DNA of 64,000 bases from Rhodoferax ferrireducens (GTDB taxonomy: Bacteria > Pseudomonadota > Gammaproteobacteria > Burkholderiales > Burkholderiaceae_C). The position numbers and the translations under genes are program-made. The stretch is from contig MTEI01000012.1 in NCBI GenBank assembly GCA_002083775.1, positions 1 to 64,000 on the forward strand, read 5' to 3'. Of the stretch, positions 63,300-64,000 are shown piece after piece. Under the pieces are notes generated by a model that saw nothing but the letters and a program-made list of their open reading frames with translations, was not told where the DNA came from and made no database searches. Positions within the stretch are counted from its first letter, which is position 1. Each line of letters starts with the position of its first letter.

Positions 63300-64000
63300 A
63301 TGACCCAAACTTCGCGTCCCTGCCCGATCTGCGCGGCAACAGCTGCCGACTTGTGTCTGGTCAATCCGATGGCTGCCGTGGGCGGCTTTGACATGAGCTA
63401 CACCGTCGTGCGGTGCAGCCATTGCGGATTTCATTATGCCCAGCAGTTGGCTGACAACGCCACTTTTAGCGCCTACTACCAGTCGGTCTCCAAATACGAC
63501 GCGCCGGAATCCGTTGCCCCTGTGGATCAGGCCCGCATTGACGCCACCGTGCGTTTTCTTGATGGCCGCGTTGCCAAGACCGAACGCATTGCCGACCTGG
63601 GCTGCGGCTATGGTGCGCTGCTGGGTGGTTTGCAGGCGGCCGGTTGGCAGCATCTGCAGGGGTTAGACCCGGCACCCAATGCAGCGCAATGCGCCCTGAA
63701 GATGTTTGGCGTTCGTGGCATCCAACGCGGCCAGATGTCCGAGGCACACACGGTGCTGAACCTTCAGGATGTCGACGTCGTCTGCATCATGTGTGTACTC
63801 GAACATCTGCCGCAACTTCGGCAAGATATGGCCCAACTGCTGTCCAAGCTGCGGCCAGGTTGTAAGGTGTTGCTGGAAGTGCCTGCGGTCGAGTACTTTC
63901 TGAACCCCGAGAGCGAACCTTTTGGCGAATTTTCGCTGGAACACATTCAATTTTTCGATACAAACGCGCTTACAAATTTGATGCGATCTCTGGGGTCAAA
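63300..64000 (+). CDS. SAM-dependent methyltransferase, cut by window edge
   Basis: This open frame runs from ATG 63300 to the window end (at least 233 residues). The N-terminal zinc-ribbon-like pair CPIC and CSHCG (residues 8-11 and about 43-47) is followed by a class I methyltransferase core (IADLGCGYGALLGGLQAAG near 100). This matches sugar C-methyltransferase/SAM methyltransferase-type proteins of polysaccharide clusters. The C-terminal end is missing. Confidence 0.8.
   Translation, partial: MTQTSRPCPICAATAADLCLVNPMAAVGGFDMSYTVVRCSHCGFHYAQQLADNATFSAYYQSVSKYDAPESVAPVDQARIDATVRFLDGRVAKTERIADLGCGYGALLGGLQAAGWQHLQGLDPAPNAAQCALKMFGVRGIQRGQMSEAHTVLNLQDVDVVCIMCVLEHLPQLRQDMAQLLSKLRPGCKVLLEVPAVEYFLNPESEPFGEFSLEHIQFFDTNALTNLMRSLGS

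Overview
The window is high-GC DNA from a motile betaproteobacterium, most likely of the family Comamonadaceae (Rhodoferax/Polaromonas-like). This placement is an inference. It rests on protein similarity recalled from the family, the gene order flhDC-motAB-cheYZ-flhBAF-(flhG)-fliA, and a recurrent intergenic hairpin of the kind seen in this group. No rRNA, tRNA, CRISPR array or complete insertion sequence was recognised.

Layout. (1) 0.15-4 kb, minus strand: phoH, ybeY and a DsbD-like thiol reductase. (2) 4-13.4 kb, plus strand: ruvA and a GNAT acetyltransferase, then a tight run of nine genes. Five form a branched-chain-amino-acid-type ABC importer. They are followed by an alpha/beta hydrolase, an ABM-type monooxygenase, a B12-binding protein with the CarH-type light-sensing signature, and a histidine kinase whose start overlaps the end of the B12 gene. 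(3) 13.4-30 kb: housekeeping and signalling genes, namely alpha-carbonic anhydrase, ruvB, thrH, cbpA-cbpM, a CPBP protease, a phosphatase, a GGDEF-EAL / HD-GYP pair, a lipoprotein, ttcA-folB-folM, midA, trxC, and a cupin with a ROK kinase. (4) 30-53 kb: a nearly complete set of flagellar hook-basal-body, export, regulatory and motor genes. flgBCDEFGHIJKL runs on the minus strand, divergent from flgA-flgM-flgN-like. It is followed by fliA, a degenerate flhG, flhF, flhA, flhB, cheZ, cheY, motB, motA, flhC and flhD. (5) 53.1-54.3 kb: a scar containing an orphan MntA-type antitoxin, the first third of its HepT toxin gene, and the C-terminal piece of an AAA/PD-(D/E)XK gene. (6) 54.3-64 kb: surface-polysaccharide genes for a CDP-3,6-dideoxyhexose (rfbF, rfbG, rfbH), a NeuB-like synthase, two FkbM methyltransferases, a ThDP enzyme and a methyltransferase cut by the window edge.

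Two observations stand out. First, the B12-binding protein (W196-x9-E206-H207, plus H244-x-x-G247) overlaps a kinase that has its own weak N-terminal domain but no recognisable classical sensor. This suggests a cobalamin-based, possibly light-responsive, two-component input. Second, rfbG is followed by a small antitoxin-like gene and then by one reading frame that joins an apparently intact PemK/MazF toxin domain to RfbH, with no usable internal start. RfbH's [2Fe-2S] cysteines and active-site histidines are preserved.

A hairpin repeat (core AGCCCTT...AAGGGCT with flanking GGCC and TAGCTAT) occurs at six intergenic sites. Degenerate copies also lie inside dsbD, where they encode hydrophobic segments, and one copy supplies the start codon and signal-peptide codons of a lipoprotein.
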